From: Polyodon spathula
Lineage: Eukaryota > Chordata > Actinopteri > Acipenseriformes > Polyodontidae
Reading direction: 5' to 3'
NCBI RefSeq assembly: GCF_017654505.1
Contig: NC_054538.1
Span: 26,313,674-26,377,673 of the forward strand
Length of the DNA: 64,000 nucleotides
The notes under the pieces were generated by a model, which did no database searches, was not told where the DNA came from, and saw only the letters and a program-made list of their open reading frames with translations. The position numbers and the translations under genes are program-made. Shown here one piece after another: positions 9,912-21,706 of the stretch (positions are counted from its first letter, which is position 1; each line of letters opens with the position of its first letter).

Positions 9912-11144
9912 CTATTGTGCTCGAAATCCCCATTGAGAATCTTTCCGTCTCAACCACAGCCAGTTGCTGCTCCTTTCTGTTGCTTCAGGTAAGTTCTTCA
10001 CTGTGCGATACAACTCTTGGCCACTGAACCCGACATCTTTGTGAAACTGGGTTGTAGAGTGTGCCACAAATCCTCGACAACCCACCTCTACTGGGTAAAC
10101 TCGGACTCTCCATCCTCGCTGTTCCACTTCAGCAGCTAGTTGAGCATATCGAAGTTTCTTCCTCTCACACGCCTCATCCACAGCATCTTCCCAGGGTACT
10201 GTTAACTTTACCAGATGAACAAGGCATGCTGATCTAGACCACAAGACAATGTCTGGTTGAAGGTTAGTTGTAGCAATCTGTTGGAAAAATAAGCCGTTGA
10301 CCAACATCTGCCAGCACCTTCCAGTTTCTAGCAGCTTCCAGTTGTCCTGGACGAGACTTGGTTTTAACATCTTTTCTTGGTGGTTGCTCTCCTGGATGGA
10401 GGAATATTGTCTTTTGTGTGTAATGCTTTGATGGAACTGGATGAAACTTATTGGTCAGGTTATGCTTGTCTTCCAATGCTAAGGCCAAACATCACAGCAC
10501 CTGGTCATGGTGCCAAGTAAACCGTCCTTGGCTAAGACCTACCTTACATCTTGTCAAAATGATCCTTAATGTTGCAGGTGATGAACACAAAGGACATGAG
10601 GGATCCTCACCCACCCAGAGGTTTAGGTTCTGTGATGATGGGAGAACATCATGTGCTGATCTGATGAGGAGACTGATCCTGCTCTGTTTCACTGTCCACA
10701 GGTCTTGCCAGCCAATCTTGAATTTTTCCACACTCCCCCATCTCATCCATTCTCCCTGCTTGGCCTGGGAAATAGCCTTTACACACCTGATCCTTTCCTC
10801 CTGCTTTTGCATCTCATTGACTACCAGCTTCCTCCTTTGAGCTCGGGTTACTTTGTGCCATGTAGGAGGAGCTGAACTGAGACCAAAGTCTCCTTTTCCA
10901 TGCTGAACTTGCCCCATAATATATCCAATTCGAAGGCATCTTCCACAGCTTTCTTTGCCATCCATTTTCTTCCAGTTTTCAAAACAGGTGCTGCCTCCCT
11001 TACGCATTTGTCACATGAATCTACTATTGTCATTTCCAGTCGGACTTTTGCGCACTTAAACTCCTTGGTTATAGTGGAGATTGGTAGCTGCAGTAGTCCT
11101 TTATCATAAAGTCCCACTCTGCTGAGGCAGCGTGGAACTCCCAA
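9912..11144 (-). pseudogene. LINE ORF C-terminal part: zinc finger and REL endonuclease
   Basis: Frames at 10848-11144, 10492-11007 and 9912-10370 together cover the RT thumb/connector, a zinc finger and the endonuclease. The finger has CPLC followed by a downstream Cys, but the expected His position reads Ile (LRIILTRC). The endonuclease segment has the PD of the PD-(D/E)XK fold (PDIVLWS), and the following K-x3-Y-type motif (ERKKLRY). The acidic residue expected before LTVPWE is Lys (VKLTVP). These changes and the frame breaks indicate loss of target-nicking activity. Confidence 0.7.
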
Positions 11145-11365
11145 CCATTTCCTGACATATGAACTGATTAAATCTTCAGCTTCTCAACTGTTGTCAATTA
11201 AACCTCGTACACAGTCAGTGGCCACAGCAGTCTTGGCAGTAGACCAAACTGAAAGCACCAGAGTTTCAGTTTGCCTGGTAAAGCACTGCTGTCTATGCTC
11301 TTCAACCCTTCCACTGCTTGTTGTCTAACTTCTCCCACACAAACTGTGTCCTTTAGATTCCCGTC

Positions 11366-12489
11366 CTACCATCTCCCTACACTTTTCATTGGCTTCTCGT
11401 TCACTGTTGGTGTTGCCTCACCATTAATGTAGAACCTTTTACCTACTACTTTACCTTTAATTATAGAGATGCTCCTTGATTTAGTGGGCTTGAATTGCAT
11501 TTGTGCCCATTCAATGTTATTGGTTAATTTGCCCAATAACTGATTAGTGCAGGCTACTGTTGTAGTCATTGTTGTCATATCATCCATGTATGCTCAAATT
11601 GGTAGTAGTTGCATTCCAGAAGCCAAGCGCTCTCCTCCCACTACCCATTTTGATGCCCTAATAATTACTTCCATTGCCATGGTAAAAGCCATTATTCCAA
11701 CTTCTAGGCATTGCCATGTAGTGCTGAATTCTGAAGTTGAAAAACTAAATTGCAATTCTCCAAAGTAGGCTTTCACTAAATTTGTTGTTGTCATTGGTAG
11801 GCTGAAAAAATCAAATGCTGCCCAAAGAAGTTCATGTGGCACTGAACCATATGCATTAGCCAAATCCAGGAATGTCACATGGAGCTCCTTCTCCTTTTTT
11901 GCTGATTGAATTTGTTGCCAGATTACGTTGATGTGTTCTAAGCATCCTGGGAAACCTGGGATGCCTGCTTTTTGTACTGAAGTGTCAATGATGCAGTTTT
12001 TTAATAGGTAGGTTGACAATCTCAGAGCAATAATGCTGAAGAAAATCTTGCCTTCTACGTTTAATAGGGAAATAGGGAAACTGACAAATGCTTGTAGAAT
12101 CCTTTTCTTTTGGTATAAAGACTCCACCTGCTCGGCGCCATGCTCTTGGTACAAATTCCATTAGGCCCTGGAGATGATGATGCCCTTGCTTTTTTCAAAC
12201 CTTGCTCTACTTCTTTCCACTTAGGTGCACAGTCCTCCATTTGGTATTCAGGTGGATTGATAGGTGGGATATCTGAAGGAATTGACATAGGCTTCTGCCT
12301 TTTTGAATCTGTATGTGTTTCCTCCAAATATCTCTCCAGCTCAAACTTGTATCGTTTTAGCGTGTCATTTTTCTCACTGGTGAATATCTTCTTTACAAAT
12401 TTTAATCTGATCTTTATAAAAGTTAGTTCTCGAACGCTCTTTATTTTTGTAGCGTTTCCGTAGGCGCTCAGCTCTGCGCAATGTTGCAA
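11366..12489 (-). pseudogene. LINE reverse transcriptase fragments
   Basis: Three overlapping minus frames (12061-12489, 11594-12154, 11366-11587) hold RT motifs: a SSPGPNGI start motif, the FLDLANAYGSVPHELLW block carrying the first catalytic Asp, and YMDD at 11579-11590 with the catalytic Asp pair. After GPNGI the sequence changes frame and lacks part of the finger domain. The region between the catalytic blocks also lacks the usual GCTISP-type segment, so internal deletions have occurred. In a live element this enzyme would reverse transcribe its RNA at a nicked target. Confidence 0.75.
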
Positions 12490-12890
12490 GCTTATCTTTT
12501 ATGACCCTTTGAAACAGATTGAGTCCCTCCTTCTGACTTTGTTCTGCTTTTCTCAATTGCTTCCTCAACTGTCTCCTTTCTCTAACTAAGTGTTTGATCT
12601 CCTGCTACTGTCTAAACTTTCCAGGAATAGTTTGTACTTTTTCCTTCCTTTTTTCAATTCCAAACCTCTCGCTTCCATATGCGTAGATGATGTCCCCAAA
12701 TTTATCCAGCTTCTTTTCAACTGCTCCACTTAACCTTTCCAAAGTAAAGCAGAGTTCTGTGTTTATTGTGTCCCACACAGTTTTCTCACAAGCTCTTAGC
12801 CATTTAACTCCAGGCTTGTGCCCATTGAGGTTCTTTTCTCCCTTGATGAATCTTCAAACCCCTGACTGTTGTCACTTTGCTCCAGCCGCA

Positions 12891-14917
12891 GACACAAAAC
12901 TGAACGAAAAAGTGGAGGGGCAAAATATATTTTTATAGGGTTGTGTGCCCCTTCTGCCTCATGGGTTAGGTGCCTATGCATGTGTGTTATATCCACATAG
13001 AGATATAACACACATGGTTGTCCACTGTAAATGCAGAAATGATTTTAGTAAATGCATGGTTCTATACAGAAGCAGCAATACAACACTGTTTAGGTGGATA
13101 AGTTTGGTGATTTAAAAACTATAGATCTGTTTAAATATATTTTATATTAATACTTACCAGAATGGACATGTATCACTAGATTTGGTTGTAATTATCTTTA
13201 TCCCCCCATTTTCACTCACACACACTTCCATTTTTCAAATAGAAACAGAATTACTTTTCTTCAACATAACATTGCTTTGGGGTTCTAAAATGGTCTCTGA
13301 TGTTCATTTCTGTTCTAATCCTTCAGTTTCCTGCCATGATATTGATTGTCATTAACATGTTTAGGAGAAAAGTCCAGAAATAACGACATCAAATATATGC
13401 TATATGACATCCTGTTTGAATTTCCCTGCCACTCAAAAATACAATGATATATTTCTAATCCTGACCAGGCATAACAATTAAAAATGACAGATTGGGATTT
13501 TCCATACTTTAACAACCATTAACACTGGTGTACTTTGATGGGATAGCAAACATACTTTAGTATATTTAACTCTTCATGTTGCTCATTTATTGCGGTTTAA
13601 CACATACAGTAAGTCACGCTATTCCACATTGCTTTATTACAGCAGATACAACATGTAACTAAATATGTTTAGTGTTGCTTTGTAAAGTGAAAATTTCAGC
13701 ATTCATCCTGCTTTCAAGGAATCTTACTAATGACGCCAGCATTTCTCATTGATTCATGGAATATTAATTATTGACTATACCGCTTCAAGTATACCAGAAA
13801 GGAAGTTACTATGGCTATAGAAGCTAATGCAAATGATAATGTTTATTGTTATTGGGAGGTGCTTGTGTGCAGTACGCAGTGAAGAATGCTGAGATCAATG
13901 AGGGAAGACAACAAATCTACAATGTATTATTTAATAATAACAGATGAGCATTTTTTTTTTTTCAATGGGCTCATTCAGTTGATATTTCCCATAATAATTA
14001 TTACGGGAAACATGCGCTCATTAACACCAGCAACAGAGCGGGACCCCAGCGCGAGCTGTCAGACTGAAAAGAATTCCAACACGCATTGCCAATTATTTTT
14101 TAAAGATACATGTGCTCACACAATATTACAAATGTTAAAATACATTGGGGCAATACGTTCATCATATAGGAATTACACCTTTAATGACACACCATTGGAA
14201 CTTTGATGTATTTTTCAGATGAGACATTTGTCTATGCAGTATAAAAATGATCAGCTATGGTTGTGCAAGACACTTTCCATTGATAAAAAACAGCCTTAAT
14301 TAAAAACTGTATCTTGCCTAAAGGGAAATGTATATTATTTATTGATTAATTCCATGTTAAGCATGCTTAATCTAAACTTTAGCTGCTTTTTCAAACAGAT
14401 ATTATTGTATAATATATGTGAGAAATTAATTTGTACTAGAAAAGCCAGTTTTTAGACTTTATTAAAATGCAGAAGAAGCAAATTTGAGGCTTCAGACAGC
14501 AGTGCTGCCCACACGAGTTCTGAGTTCCTGCTTTTCCCCAGACCCAGTTCGTAGTTTTGGTCAGTGTAAAATGGTGAAATTTCAAGGTTTTTTAAGTCAA
14601 AATGTTGACTCTTTATTTGTTTCTCGCATGGGCCTAGGGATCTACCAATAATTCCAATAACCGGCACATTAAAACTTCAGCGTGCTACTGTGAAACAAAA
14701 TGTTTTGATACAGGAATACCAGGGAGGCAAGAAAAAGATGACCGACCGGCATATTTAAAGGAAAGTGACAGCAAGTATATTAGTTTATGAGAAAGCATGA
14801 TTGAAAGAAGAGCATAGGAGGGAGACAGAAGCCACTGAACATTTCATGGAAATGTCCTGCAGTGTTTTACAACAACTTGCAGCTGCTGTCAGTAACAGAA
14901 TATAGCTGCTGTATAAC

Positions 14918-14994
<77 letters not shown>

Positions 14995-16688
14995 TTCACA
15001 CTTGAAAATTGTAAGTTGTATACAGTCACTTTTTTGTTTACGGTGCTGTTTTAAGAAAAGAAAGTTCTGTTTATTTTATTTATTAAAGAGCAGGATTGTG
15101 TATGTTATAAATTTGTGGCAAATATTAACACAGGTACTAATGTACAGATACTCTGTAGAGTTAACTTGTGTAAATGTTTGTATATAGTTAAATTATTCAT
15201 GTTATGTTGCTATTTAAAGGAAAAAACTGTTCATTAATTTGTATAAATGCAATGACACAACAGTTTGATTAAATACAATTTTGTGCATTCTATATTGTTT
15301 TGTATCAGGATATTGACTTCTACTCTGAGGGCGAATAAATTGACAAAATGCTTTTCTTATTTTCTGTTCTAACTTGTAGCAACAGCACATGGAGGTGTAT
15401 TTAAAGTTGACTCTTCATCTGGCAACCAATCTTCAACTAATCGTTCATTGTACTATTCACAGATGCTGTGAGGGATGCAGCAAATCATTATCATTGCTGG
15501 GACTAATTTTAAGACTGTGTCATTCCTTTTTAGCAGACAATGCCAAGGTCTGTTTAGGCACCCAATTGCAATTTTCACCAAGCTGTGAGCTCTGCTGAAG
15601 CAGAAAAAATAAATGTTGAAAGTGAGATCACTCTGAAGCATTGATTATGCTTAAAACCCTCAACAAAAATGCAACCTTGTTCACTGACAGCAACACATGT
15701 AAAATTCTGGTGATGTTATTAAACATGTCAAATACACTTTAGTGCACAAACAGCAATAAAGGATGATTAAGAACACATCTCATGAGATAATGAACCAAAA
15801 TAATATAAACTTAGGTAGTATTGCATGTCTTAAATTAAGTTATCCTTTGATGTTTGTTCTGTATCATTATCTGGTAGTTTCATTTTATGATCACACAATC
15901 CTCTTCTCTGGCATTGATAGTAAATTAACGGGAACCTGAGTTGAAAAGATATTGCTGTTATCTGGAGAATAGCTTATCTGCAAAAGGTGAGCGAGGGAAT
16001 AAGAGAGCTGTTTGAACTAGCCTACACAATGCACTATACAGATCTTGCAATTTAATAGTGGTAAAATGAGATGATGGCCTGTTAATAACAGCAAGAGAAA
16101 CACAGAACTGTACCTTAAACAGAAAATACATTGAATCAAAATGTGTGAACTTAACGATTAGCTCTCATTTAATTTATTCTTCTCTATTTAAAATGTTTAC
16201 TTTTAATTATAGCTGTATGCTTCTCAAAGTTCAGGATTTGTACTAGCGTTTACTTTTAATTAAAATGTTAACCTTTATTGCCATTGCTTTAATAAGGAGA
16301 ACTGTGCGGTAGCATTACAATTCCTGTCATTAAACCCTTTCTCTGAACTGCATTTCTTTAACATTGTGCAAAGCATCCTAATACTACTTATACAGCAGGA
16401 ACCAGAGAAAAATAATTGGTCTCAGGTTTAGTTTTTTTTTTTTTTTTTAAACGAAATTAACTAATTGCTTCAACTATCATTTATTGACCAATTATACTCA
16501 AGGCTAGAAGTTACATAAAGATAATGATTAACAATAAGACATTTGCTGGAAGTCTAGGGATTATACAGAAAGTGTCCCTTTATTAATCATCACATTAAGA
16601 ACCAAACAAAAGCCTACAAATGCATTTTTATTATTTGTAATTATAACAACTGCATTGACATTCTAATCCCAAAATGATCATTTGTTTA
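12891..16688. other. AT-rich DNA, no gene recognised
   Basis: No coding or repeat family is recognised except the (TA)n tract at 14921-14992. Short frames at 13.3, 13.9, 14.5 and 15.4 kb show no domain signature. Confidence 0.5.
14921..14992. repeat. (TA)n microsatellite
   Basis: About 72 bp of uninterrupted AT dinucleotides. Confidence 0.92.
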
Positions 16689-16692
16689 GAAG

Positions 16693-17280
16693 TGTGATGA
16701 GTCAAAGGGTTTTCGGTCTGTGATTCAGCCTCCCGACAGTAGATGGCATCAAACCAACTCGGGACTTCCCTTACCAAGATCTCGTGACCATGACAAAAGT
16801 CATCTTTTTGAGGGGCGGCACCTTGGTGAGGGGCGGAAGTACGAGTATGTAAATTCCAGCCACTGGAGTCAAGTGAAGGATAAGGACACGTGTCGGTTGG
16901 GGATTGGTGTTCCACTGACTACAGAGGCGGGACATTACATACTAAAGGGAACGTACTACTGTGTTCGGGGTTGGTCCGAAAGTAAAGTAGGAGGAGTAAC
17001 GGGTGGAGGGAGAGACTGGTTTTGTGCAGCGGGATTTTTGAAACACTAACATTTCTTTTGTCTTTTTTTTGTTTATGTATGGTCACCACGAAGACAAATT
17101 AAAGACGAGTCATCACAGTTTGTTTTGGATTCCACCCCTGCACTCCTTCCCTCACACCATTTTGTTTTTCGTTTGTTATTTAATCCTTTTGTTGTGTATA
17201 GAAAATAAAAATAAATTATTTTATTTCTGTACACATAAATTACTGTCTGGACATTCCATTTAATACACTCTCGCCTCACA
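16693..17280 (+). repeat. 5' LTR of Gmr1-like element (588 bp)
   Basis: Starts TGTGATGAGTC, ends CGCCTCACA. An AATAAA-type polyadenylation signal lies near 17200-17216. It drives transcription of the gag-pol frame that begins 19 bp downstream. Confidence 0.95.
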
Positions 17281-17282
17281 CG

Positions 17283-17296
17283 TGGTGTCAGAAGTG
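17283..17296 (+). other. Primer binding site, tRNA-Leu
   Basis: TGGTGTCAGAAGTG begins two bases after the 5' LTR and is a perfect 14-base complement to the 3' end (with CCA) of vertebrate tRNA-Leu as I recall it. Beyond 14 bases the match stops, because the gag start codon follows at once. Confidence 0.85.
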
Positions 17297-17299
17297 AAA

Positions 17300-20200
17300 A
17301 TGGATCCAGCTACAGTTTTGACAATGTTTAGGGAGCAGGAGGAGAAGCGAGAGGAGAGAGAGACACGGCACCTGGAACAGCTCGCCCAGTTCTTGGGACA
17401 GCTGGTAGAAAAACTATCAATATCAACATCAGAGAGAGCGGTTGCCCGGATGTTTGCAGCTCAGCCTAATCTTCAGAAGATGACCTCGGAAGATGATCCC
17501 GAGGCTTTCTTGATTACGTTTGAGAGAGTGGCAGAGGCTGCAGAGTGGCCTAGGGAACACTGGGCCATGAAATTGGCACCCTGCCTGACAGGGGAAGCTC
17601 AGGCAGCATATCGAGCCCTGACGGCCACGAATGCAGGGGACTATGTCAAAGTTAAAGAAGCCATTCTCTCACGCCTCGGGATCACGGAGGAAACATACCG
17701 GCGCCGTTTTCGGGAATACCAGCTGTCCAAGGGGATGCGGCCCCGGGTTGCGGGACAATATCTTTTAGATCAGTGCACCCGGTGGCTGCGGCCAGAAGAA
17801 CATACACCCCAAGAACTGGTGCAGAAAATAGTTATAGAACAGTTTGCGTCTATACTACCGCCAGGGAATCGAGAGTGGATTAAGAGGAATAGACCTACCA
17901 CTCTCGAGGATGCCCTCCTCCTGGCGGAGGCCTACGAAGACGCAAACGAAGGTGCCGGGTCAGACCCCACTCCTGCCCCTAAACTAACTCGGACCAACCA
18001 ACCAATGAAGCCCAGAGGGGGTAACCGGACCTTCAGACCATGGAGGTCGAGGTTAGCCCCATCCTGGGCGAGAGAGAATCCCCCTAACCTGCCGGTCGCG
18101 GACTCGCAGGACAGATTAACTCCGTTGATGCCTCCTAACCAAGTGTGCTACCAATGTAATGAGCCTGGACACATTGCCAGGAATTGTCCAGTAATAAAGG
18201 TGGACCTGGCGACAAGATCCTGGTCAGCAGTAACAGGTAGGAACACTGGGGAATGTCGGGAGGGCCCTTATCAGTTAAGAGTACAGGTCGGGGGAAAGAG
18301 TACTTACGCATTTGCGGACTCTGGGTGTGCACAAACATTGATTCGGCAAGCTCTCTTGGATGGGGTAGCCTGGGAGCCACAGGGTAAAGTGGCTATCTCC
18401 TGTATTCATGGAGAAACTCGGGTTTATCCCACCACTAAAGTTAGACTTATTGTAGGTGATTATTCAGCTTGCGTTAAAGTGGCTGTAGCGCAATGTTTAC
18501 CATACCCTGTTCTCCTGGGAAGAGACTGGCCGTTTTTTGATCGTATTTTAGGTCGGGAAATGGTCTTAGTTTCTACCAGGGGACAATTAAAGCAACAGGA
18601 GAAAACAATTGGCGAGATTTTTCCGTTGCAATCCGACCTGTTTAACCCTAAAATCCGCCCAAGAAAAACAAAAAGAGAGCGTCGGGTGGAAAAATATGAG
18701 GGAACTCTGAGACGACAAGGGGAGGGGTCTGACACAAAAGTAAACCAATCGCTGAAACGGCAAGGAAAGGGAGTAGGTATTCAGTGTAACCGGGGCTGCG
18801 AGGTTACTGAGGTGGAAGGTCATGTAATAAAAGACACTCCTCTCTGTGTACCTAACCATTGGGACCGAGATATTGACTTGGGATATGAACAACAAAATGA
18901 TCCCACGTTACAGTATGCTTGGAAACAGGTTAGATATGTTGAGGGGAAGGATATGCAGGAAGGACAACCGGTGGTATTTCCGCATTTTTCTGTATCTGGG
19001 CACTTATTATATAGAATAACCCGGGCTCCCGGGACGGGACAGCTCGTAAAACAGTTATTGGTTCCTAGGCCTTTTCAGTCAGAAATCATGAGATTGGCGC
19101 ATGACATTCCATTTTCAGGTCATTTGGGAACTGAAAAGACTCAGGAACGAATTCTGGCCCGGTTTTTTTGGCCTGGGGTTTATGGTCTGGTGCGGAAGTA
19201 TGTATCGGAGTGTCCTGAATGTCAATTAGCTGCCCCTAAGTCAGTTCGCCCCGCACCTCTGGTTCCACTTCCAATTATTGGGGTACCGTTTGAAAGGATT
19301 GGTGTAGATTTAGTAGGCCCTCTGGAGGGAACAGAGTCAGGATATCGGTATATTTTAGTAGTAGTGGACTACGCAACGAGATATCCAGAAGCTGTTCCCT
19401 TACGCTCTATGAATGCAATAGCTGTAGCGAATGAATTGGTAAAAATATTCTCTAGGGTGGGAATCCCGAAAGAAATTCTCACTGATCAGGGCACTAATTT
19501 TATGTCAGACTGTATTCAGCAACTATATAAATTATTGAAAATTCGTTCAATTAGAACCTCAGTTTTTCATCCACAAACGGATGGGCTTGTTGAACGATTT
19601 AATCAGACTTTGAAAAATATGTTGCGCCGCTTTGTAGATCAAGAAAAACGCAATTGGGCTAAACTGCTTCCCTACTTGCTCTTTGCAGTTCGCGAGGTAC
19701 CACAATCCTCAACGGGGTTTTCCCCGTTTGAGCTCTTGTACGGTCGGCAGCCGCGGGGTATCTTGGATCTCATAAGAGAAGGCTGGGAAGAACAGTCAAA
19801 GGAGTCTAAAAATGTAGTAAAATACGTGTTGCAGTTACGCGATCGCTTAGAATTAGTCGGTCGATTGGCACATGACAATCTCAAAGCGGCACAGCAGAAG
19901 CAGCAACAAAGCTACAATAAAAATGCAAGAATTCGGAACTTTCGACCTGGAGATAAAGTGTTGTTATTGTTGCCCTCATCGGAATCTAAGTTGTTTGCTA
20001 AATGGCAGGGTCCCTTTCAGGTTATTCGAGCAATTGGTAAAGTCAATTATGAGATCCGACAGCCTGGGCGTCGGAAAGAAAGTCAAATTTATCATGTTAA
20101 TCTCCTGAAACCGTGGAAAGAACGGGAAGTCCATTTTATATCTCCTGTACAGGAGGGAGAGGATTTTGGACCCTCAATTGAGTCAGAGTCAGCAATTGAG

Positions 20201-21706
20201 GTCCCGATGGGGGAACAATTAACTCCTGATCAGCGTGAAGAGGTAAGCAATCTAATTAAAATGTTCAGTGATGTGTTTTCTAACGTGCCTGGAAGAACGC
20301 ATTTGATCGAACATGCTATTATCACTCCGCCAGGTCTAAGAGTTAGACAGAGACCGTATCGCATTCCAGAGAGTCGGAGAGATTCTGTTCGAAGGGAGGT
20401 GGAGTGTATGTTGAAACTTGGGGTAATTGAACCTTCCCGAAGTGAGTGGTGTAGCCCAATAGTACCAATAGACAAGCCAGATGGGTCACTACGATTATGT
20501 ATCGATTTTAGGAGGGTGAATGCTATCTCCAAGTTTGATGCATATCCCATGCCTCGAGTAGATGAACTCTTAGACAAACTGGGGCAAGCTCGGTTTATTT
20601 CAACTCTGGATCTGACGAAAGGATATTGGCAAATTCCATTAACGAAAGCCTCTCGTGAGAAAACGGCATTTTCAACCCCAGAGGGTCTTTTTCAATTTTG
20701 TACTATGCCGTTCGGACTTCATGGAGCGCCTGCTACTTTTCAGAGACTAATGGACAGGGTTTTACAACCTCATCGAGAGTATGCAGCTGCGTATATCGAT
20801 GATGTAGTCATTTATAGTTCTTCCTGGAGAGAACATTTGACTAGATTAGAAGCCGTCTTACAGTCTCTGAGGAGGGCGGGGCTCACAGCGAACATGGCAA
20901 AGTGCGCTATTGGAAAAGAAGAAACTAAATATTTAGGTTTCATAATGGGTAAGGGTAGAGTGAAACCGTTGGTTTCAAAAGTCCAGGCTTTGTTGGATTC
21001 ACCGGTACCTACCACGAAAACCCAGGTGAGATCACTGTTAGGGTTGGCTGGTTATTACCGCCGCTTTATTCCACACTTTTCCACTATAGCCGCCCCTCTC
21101 ACTGATCTCACTAAAAAGAACGCTCCAAATAAAATTAAGTGGAGTGCAGAGTGTCAGACAGCCTTTGAATCTATTAAAACTAATTTGAGTCAGGCCCCAG
21201 CATTAATAAGCCCGGATTTCAGCCGAGAGTTCGTCCTGCAGACAGATGCATCGCAGACTGGTCTGGGGGCGGTTCTGTCCCAGGAGAGAGATGGTATAGA
21301 ACACCCGATACTATACATCAGTCGGAAGTTACTGCCCAGAGAACAGAGGTATTCGGTAGTGGAGAAAGAATGCCTGGCAGTGAAATGGGCAGTGGAATCT
21401 TTAAAATACTATCTTCTGGGACGACCCTTTGTACTCATCACAGATCACGCTTCTTTAAAGTGGTTAGACACGATGAAGGATTCAAACGCTAGGATTACGC
21501 GGTGGTACCTGGCGCTCCAACCCTTCGCCTTTCAAATAAGGTATCGTGCGGGTAAGTTACATCAAAATGCTGATTTTTTTTCCCGGGAGGGAGGTAAAAG
21601 GGAAGGGTTAGAGGTTTCCGAGTGTTCCTTCGGCTCCACTCTGAGGGGTGGGATATGTGATGAGTCAAAGGGGTTTTCGGTCTGTGATTCAGCCTCCCGA
21701 CAGTAG
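17300..21706 (+). CDS. Gag-Pol polyprotein, Gmr1 type (1468 aa)
   Basis: I start at the first ATG (17300), four bases after the primer site; the frame is also open a few codons upstream through GTG. Residue numbering is from this ATG. Gag has a coiled-coil-like Glu/Arg-rich start and a SCAN-like capsid segment at about 130-215. A zinc knuckle (C283, C286, H291, C296) follows. Protease has catalytic DSG at 340-342 and a later LLGRDW. Integrase has an HHCC finger (H601, H608, C638, C641), catalytic D670, D729 and E765 (DX35E spacing), and a GPF module near 905. RT has YIDD at 1165-1168. RNase H has D1316 and D1382. No stop or frameshift separates gag and pol. The last 17 residues are encoded in the 3' LTR. 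All key catalytic residues appear intact. Confidence 0.95.
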   Translation: MDPATVLTMFREQEEKREERETRHLEQLAQFLGQLVEKLSISTSERAVARMFAAQPNLQKMTSEDDPEAFLITFERVAEAAEWPREHWAMKLAPCLTGEAQAAYRALTATNAGDYVKVKEAILSRLGITEETYRRRFREYQLSKGMRPRVAGQYLLDQCTRWLRPEEHTPQELVQKIVIEQFASILPPGNREWIKRNRPTTLEDALLLAEAYEDANEGAGSDPTPAPKLTRTNQPMKPRGGNRTFRPWRSRLAPSWARENPPNLPVADSQDRLTPLMPPNQVCYQCNEPGHIARNCPVIKVDLATRSWSAVTGRNTGECREGPYQLRVQVGGKSTYAFADSGCAQTLIRQALLDGVAWEPQGKVAISCIHGETRVYPTTKVRLIVGDYSACVKVAVAQCLPYPVLLGRDWPFFDRILGREMVLVSTRGQLKQQEKTIGEIFPLQSDLFNPKIRPRKTKRERRVEKYEGTLRRQGEGSDTKVNQSLKRQGKGVGIQCNRGCEVTEVEGHVIKDTPLCVPNHWDRDIDLGYEQQNDPTLQYAWKQVRYVEGKDMQEGQPVVFPHFSVSGHLLYRITRAPGTGQLVKQLLVPRPFQSEIMRLAHDIPFSGHLGTEKTQERILARFFWPGVYGLVRKYVSECPECQLAAPKSVRPAPLVPLPIIGVPFERIGVDLVGPLEGTESGYRYILVVVDYATRYPEAVPLRSMNAIAVANELVKIFSRVGIPKEILTDQGTNFMSDCIQQLYKLLKIRSIRTSVFHPQTDGLVERFNQTLKNMLRRFVDQEKRNWAKLLPYLLFAVREVPQSSTGFSPFELLYGRQPRGILDLIREGWEEQSKESKNVVKYVLQLRDRLELVGRLAHDNLKAAQQKQQQSYNKNARIRNFRPGDKVLLLLPSSESKLFAKWQGPFQVIRAIGKVNYEIRQPGRRKESQIYHVNLLKPWKEREVHFISPVQEGEDFGPSIESESAIEVPMGEQLTPDQREEVSNLIKMFSDVFSNVPGRTHLIEHAIITPPGLRVRQRPYRIPESRRDSVRREVECMLKLGVIEPSRSEWCSPIVPIDKPDGSLRLCIDFRRVNAISKFDAYPMPRVDELLDKLGQARFISTLDLTKGYWQIPLTKASREKTAFSTPEGLFQFCTMPFGLHGAPATFQRLMDRVLQPHREYAAAYIDDVVIYSSSWREHLTRLEAVLQSLRRAGLTANMAKCAIGKEETKYLGFIMGKGRVKPLVSKVQALLDSPVPTTKTQVRSLLGLAGYYRRFIPHFSTIAAPLTDLTKKNAPNKIKWSAECQTAFESIKTNLSQAPALISPDFSREFVLQTDASQTGLGAVLSQERDGIEHPILYISRKLLPREQRYSVVEKECLAVKWAVESLKYYLLGRPFVLITDHASLKWLDTMKDSNARITRWYLALQPFAFQIRYRAGKLHQNADFFSREGGKREGLEVSECSFGSTLRGGICDESKGFSVCDSASRQ
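21643..21655 (+). other. Polypurine tract of Gmr1-like element
   Basis: GAGGGGTGGGATA directly precedes the 3' LTR and is the expected primer for plus-strand DNA synthesis. It is translated as part of the polyprotein. Confidence 0.75.

Larger units (their letters stand above)
9421..12890 (-). mobile_element. Decayed non-LTR retrotransposon (REL-endonuclease LINE)
   Basis: The minus strand carries, in order, an N-terminal stretch with a GLKIHQGR-type C2H2 finger remnant (about 12850), a basic spacer, reverse transcriptase, a CCHC-like zinc finger and a restriction-enzyme-like endonuclease at the C-terminus, then a 3' tail of about 490 bp. This order (RT then REL endonuclease) is that of R2, NeSL, Hero and related LINEs. 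The clade cannot be fixed by eye. Several frameshifts and stops make it non-functional. The 3' tail is repeated at 52070-52470, which helps define the 3' end near 9421. Confidence 0.75.

Noticed and set aside
10451..10840. Plus-strand frames across the LINE (also 11547, 12140 and 12687)
   Set aside because: Opposite-strand shadows of the recognised minus-strand RT and endonuclease fragments.
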